DNA of 64,000 nucleotides from Verrucomicrobiota bacterium (GTDB lineage Bacteria; Verrucomicrobiota; Kiritimatiellia; RFP12; UBA1067), in NCBI GenBank assembly GCA_023269675.1, contig JAHFSX010000002.1, positions 124,001 through 188,000 of the forward strand. Direction: 5' to 3'. Shown piece by piece: positions 62,272 to 64,000 of this stretch. The notes under the pieces are model-generated. The model saw only the letters and a list, made by a program, of their open reading frames with translations, did not search any database and was not told the origin of the DNA. Both the position numbers and the translations under genes were made by a program. Within the stretch, counting starts at the first letter, position 1; each line of letters starts with the position of its first letter.

Positions 62272-64000
62272 CGCACCCTCCTTGCCGTGTAGTGGCCCTC
62301 GATGGCGAGCGCCCCATCCGGCTTGAGTTCGTGCCGGTAGCGCCCTTCGACAAGGAGGGAATTTGTGCCCGAGACCGTAAACGGCTTGGTCCAGACCAGC
62401 GTGGAGTCCTGCCGCAGCAGACACGCCCCTGCGGGCGTGAACTCCCGCGTGTAGGTGCTTCCGCCGGACACGTACTCCCACACCCCGAGGAGCGCGTGTC
62501 CGGCCGCCGGCACAGGGACGAGCGGGGGCGCAGGCCTGAAGTCCTCGGCCGTGCGGGATTGCAAGCGCTTCAGCGCGGACCAGTCTTTCGGCCGCGCGGT
62601 GAAATGGAGCACGCGGATCTCGCGCGGCTCCATCTGCACCGTCAGCGTGTCACCAGAATAGACGACCTCCGGCAAACCGCGGACGCTTCCGTCAAGCGGG
62701 GAACTCACATGAAAAAGACCGCCGTCGGGAAGCAAACCGAAGGCCCGTTCCAATTTGAAAGTGTAAGTCTGCGGCTTGTCGGCCGGGTTGTGCACGGTGA
62801 CATAGCCCTGTTCGCGCTGCCACGCCGTGTAGCCGTACACCTCGCCCGCCTTTGGGCTGCCGCCGTGCATGCGTGCGCGCGGGAACATCGGGAAGACCTC
62901 CTGTGCCCACTGCAGCCCTTCGGCCAGTACGTCCCAGTCGCAAGCCGCCAGTTTGGCCGGCTTGATGTAGAGCTCGATGAAGCCCGTGCCGCGCGACAGG
63001 TGCAGGTAGAGGTATTTGCGGAACGCGTCCTTGCTCTCCCCGCTGTTCAGTTTTTTCGGCTCGTGGTTGAAGAGCGCGCACATCGGGAACTGGGCGTTCT
63101 GCACGCGGTAGATCTCGTGGTAACGGTCATCGCGGTAAACCAGCTCCGCCGTCCGGCTGCTGCCGTCCGAAGCGTCGCCGGCGTTGATCATCCAGACCGC
63201 ATCGACGTGCATCAGCCACCACGGGCTCAGCCACGCGCCGTTGGAGATCAGCAGGAAAACCTCGGGGTTGACCTCGGCCTGTTTCCGGAAAATCCGGATC
63301 AGACGCTCCGCCCCGGCCGTCAGATAGTAGATCTTCAGTTCATCGTACTTCGCATCGTTCAGCCGCGCATCGTCGCTGGCAAGCCCCTCGGTCCCGAGCT
63401 GGGGCATGGCGGGGATGCCATACCGCTCGCCATGCAGTTCGAAGTCGCGCACATTCAAGTGCCCGAAAAGGCCGTCCAGCTTGAAGTAGCCGACACCCTG
63501 CCGGGTGAGTTCCACCATGCGGTCTTCGAGCGCCTGCATGTACCGCGGCCCCGCCAGGGACATCCAGTCATCCAGCGCCTCGTACCCCTGAGCCTTCATT
63601 TGGGCGACTTGCCGCTGCGCGCCGAACAGGCACCCCGGACTGAGCCAGAGACCGAGTCCGGAACCGGCGGCCTTCGTGTCAGCCAGGGTGGAGGCGAAGT
63701 CGGCGTCGAACTTGCCGTTCACCCGCCAGACCTTGTTGGACCAGTCGGCCTGCACATCCTGCCAGCCGTCGTCGATGACATACCGGCTCAGCGGACGGCA
63801 CCCGCGCGCCAGCACCAGCTCCCGATGGATCTTTTCCACGCTCTCGCGGAAGTTCTCCCGCGAGACTCCGCCCCCCCTGTCAAACCACGAGTTGAACTGG
63901 ACCTGCAGCCTCAGGGGGCGTACGCGCACCCGCGCGATGTACTCGAAGAAGGCCTCCTGCACGCCCGCCGGGTCATCGCCCACGCCCATGACGGCGGTGT
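62268..64000 (-). CDS. GH36-like alpha-galactosidase-type enzyme (partial, N-terminus outside window)
   Basis: The frame is open to the right edge, so the start is not visible. LQVQFNSWFDRGGG, SRYVIDDGWQDVQADW, LGLWLSPG and GVGYFKLDGLFG (nucleophile Asp in KxD) are the typical barrel features of GH36/clan GH-D alpha-galactosidases and related enzymes. FPMFPRARMHGGSP and a C-terminal beta domain with LPDGGLFHVSSPLDGS follow. The last 80 residues (ALLGVWEYVSGGSTYTREFTPAGACLL) look like a small lipocalin-like barrel added to the end. Its stop overlaps the next start as ATGA. Whether it acts on alpha-galactose or another sugar cannot be decided from this part. Confidence 0.82.
   Translation of the reverse strand, partial: TAVMGVGDDPAGVQEAFFEYIARVRVRPLRLQVQFNSWFDRGGGVSRENFRESVEKIHRELVLARGCRPLSRYVIDDGWQDVQADWSNKVWRVNGKFDADFASTLADTKAAGSGLGLWLSPGCLFGAQRQVAQMKAQGYEALDDWMSLAGPRYMQALEDRMVELTRQGVGYFKLDGLFGHLNVRDFELHGERYGIPAMPQLGTEGLASDDARLNDAKYDELKIYYLTAGAERLIRIFRKQAEVNPEVFLLISNGAWLSPWWLMHVDAVWMINAGDASDGSSRTAELVYRDDRYHEIYRVQNAQFPMCALFNHEPKKLNSGESKDAFRKYLYLHLSRGTGFIELYIKPAKLAACDWDVLAEGLQWAQEVFPMFPRARMHGGSPKAGEVYGYTAWQREQGYVTVHNPADKPQTYTFKLERAFGLLPDGGLFHVSSPLDGSVRGLPEVVYSGDTLTVQMEPREIRVLHFTARPKDWSALKRLQSRTAEDFRPAPPLVPVPAAGHALLGVWEYVSGGSTYTREFTPAGACLLRQDSTLVWTKPFTVSGTNSLLVEGRYRHELKPDGALAIEGHYTARRVR

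Overview
The window is GC-rich bacterial chromosome, most likely from the PVC superphylum and probably a Kiritimatiellota- or Verrucomicrobiota-type polysaccharide degrader. That placement is inferred from gene content: very large autotransporter-repeat proteins without a beta-barrel, a HZS-alpha/cytochrome/FGE-like fusion, Tat-exported Gfo/Idh/MocA proteins, a GxGYxYP protein and many exported glycoside hydrolases. No 16S rRNA or taxonomic marker is present. About 27 protein genes and one tRNA can be supported. I see no CRISPR array, insertion sequence, integrase or prophage gene.

Layout. 1-800: tRNA-Val(GAC) on the minus strand with a near-consensus promoter and a perfect terminator, then the leader of the first giant gene. 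803-9232 (+): a 2809-residue PATR (autotransporter-associated beta-strand repeat) protein. 9484-11769 (-): a GH92 alpha-mannosidase, divergent from murI (11923-12678, +), with back-to-back sigma70-type promoters. From 12768 to the right edge every gene is on the minus strand. 12768-21748 holds a beta-helix protein and an exported redox/propeller group: a PQQ-like propeller, a YncE/MauG-like di-heme protein, and a HZS-alpha + c-heme + FGE-like protein cut in two by one in-frame TAG. 21886-24669 is a GH2 enzyme. 24760-33328 holds two tandem paralogous PATR proteins (1544 and 1279 aa), ended by a strong terminator. 33637-53082 is a ten-gene run: GxGYxYP protein, two clan-A-like glycosidases, exported nitrilase-like amidase, aldo/keto reductase, GH127, two Tat-signal oxidoreductases and two GH141-like beta-helix proteins. 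53252-64000 is a tightly coupled run of esterases, a sulfatase with EF hands, a GH42-like chimera and a GH36-like enzyme, several joined by 4-nt ATGA overlaps.

Together the genes look like a secreted machinery for a complex, esterified and sulfated glycan: de-sulfation, de-acetylation, debranching (GH127, GH141-like, GH92, GH36-like) and backbone attack (GH2, GH42-like, GH5-like). No SusC/SusD pair, TonB receptor, ABC transporter or local regulator is visible. The most unusual signals are a common seven-residue C-terminal tail on all three PATR proteins where a sorting domain or barrel would be expected, the TAG-split multidomain cytochrome, and a GH42-like barrel interrupted by a GH2-type beta-sandwich.
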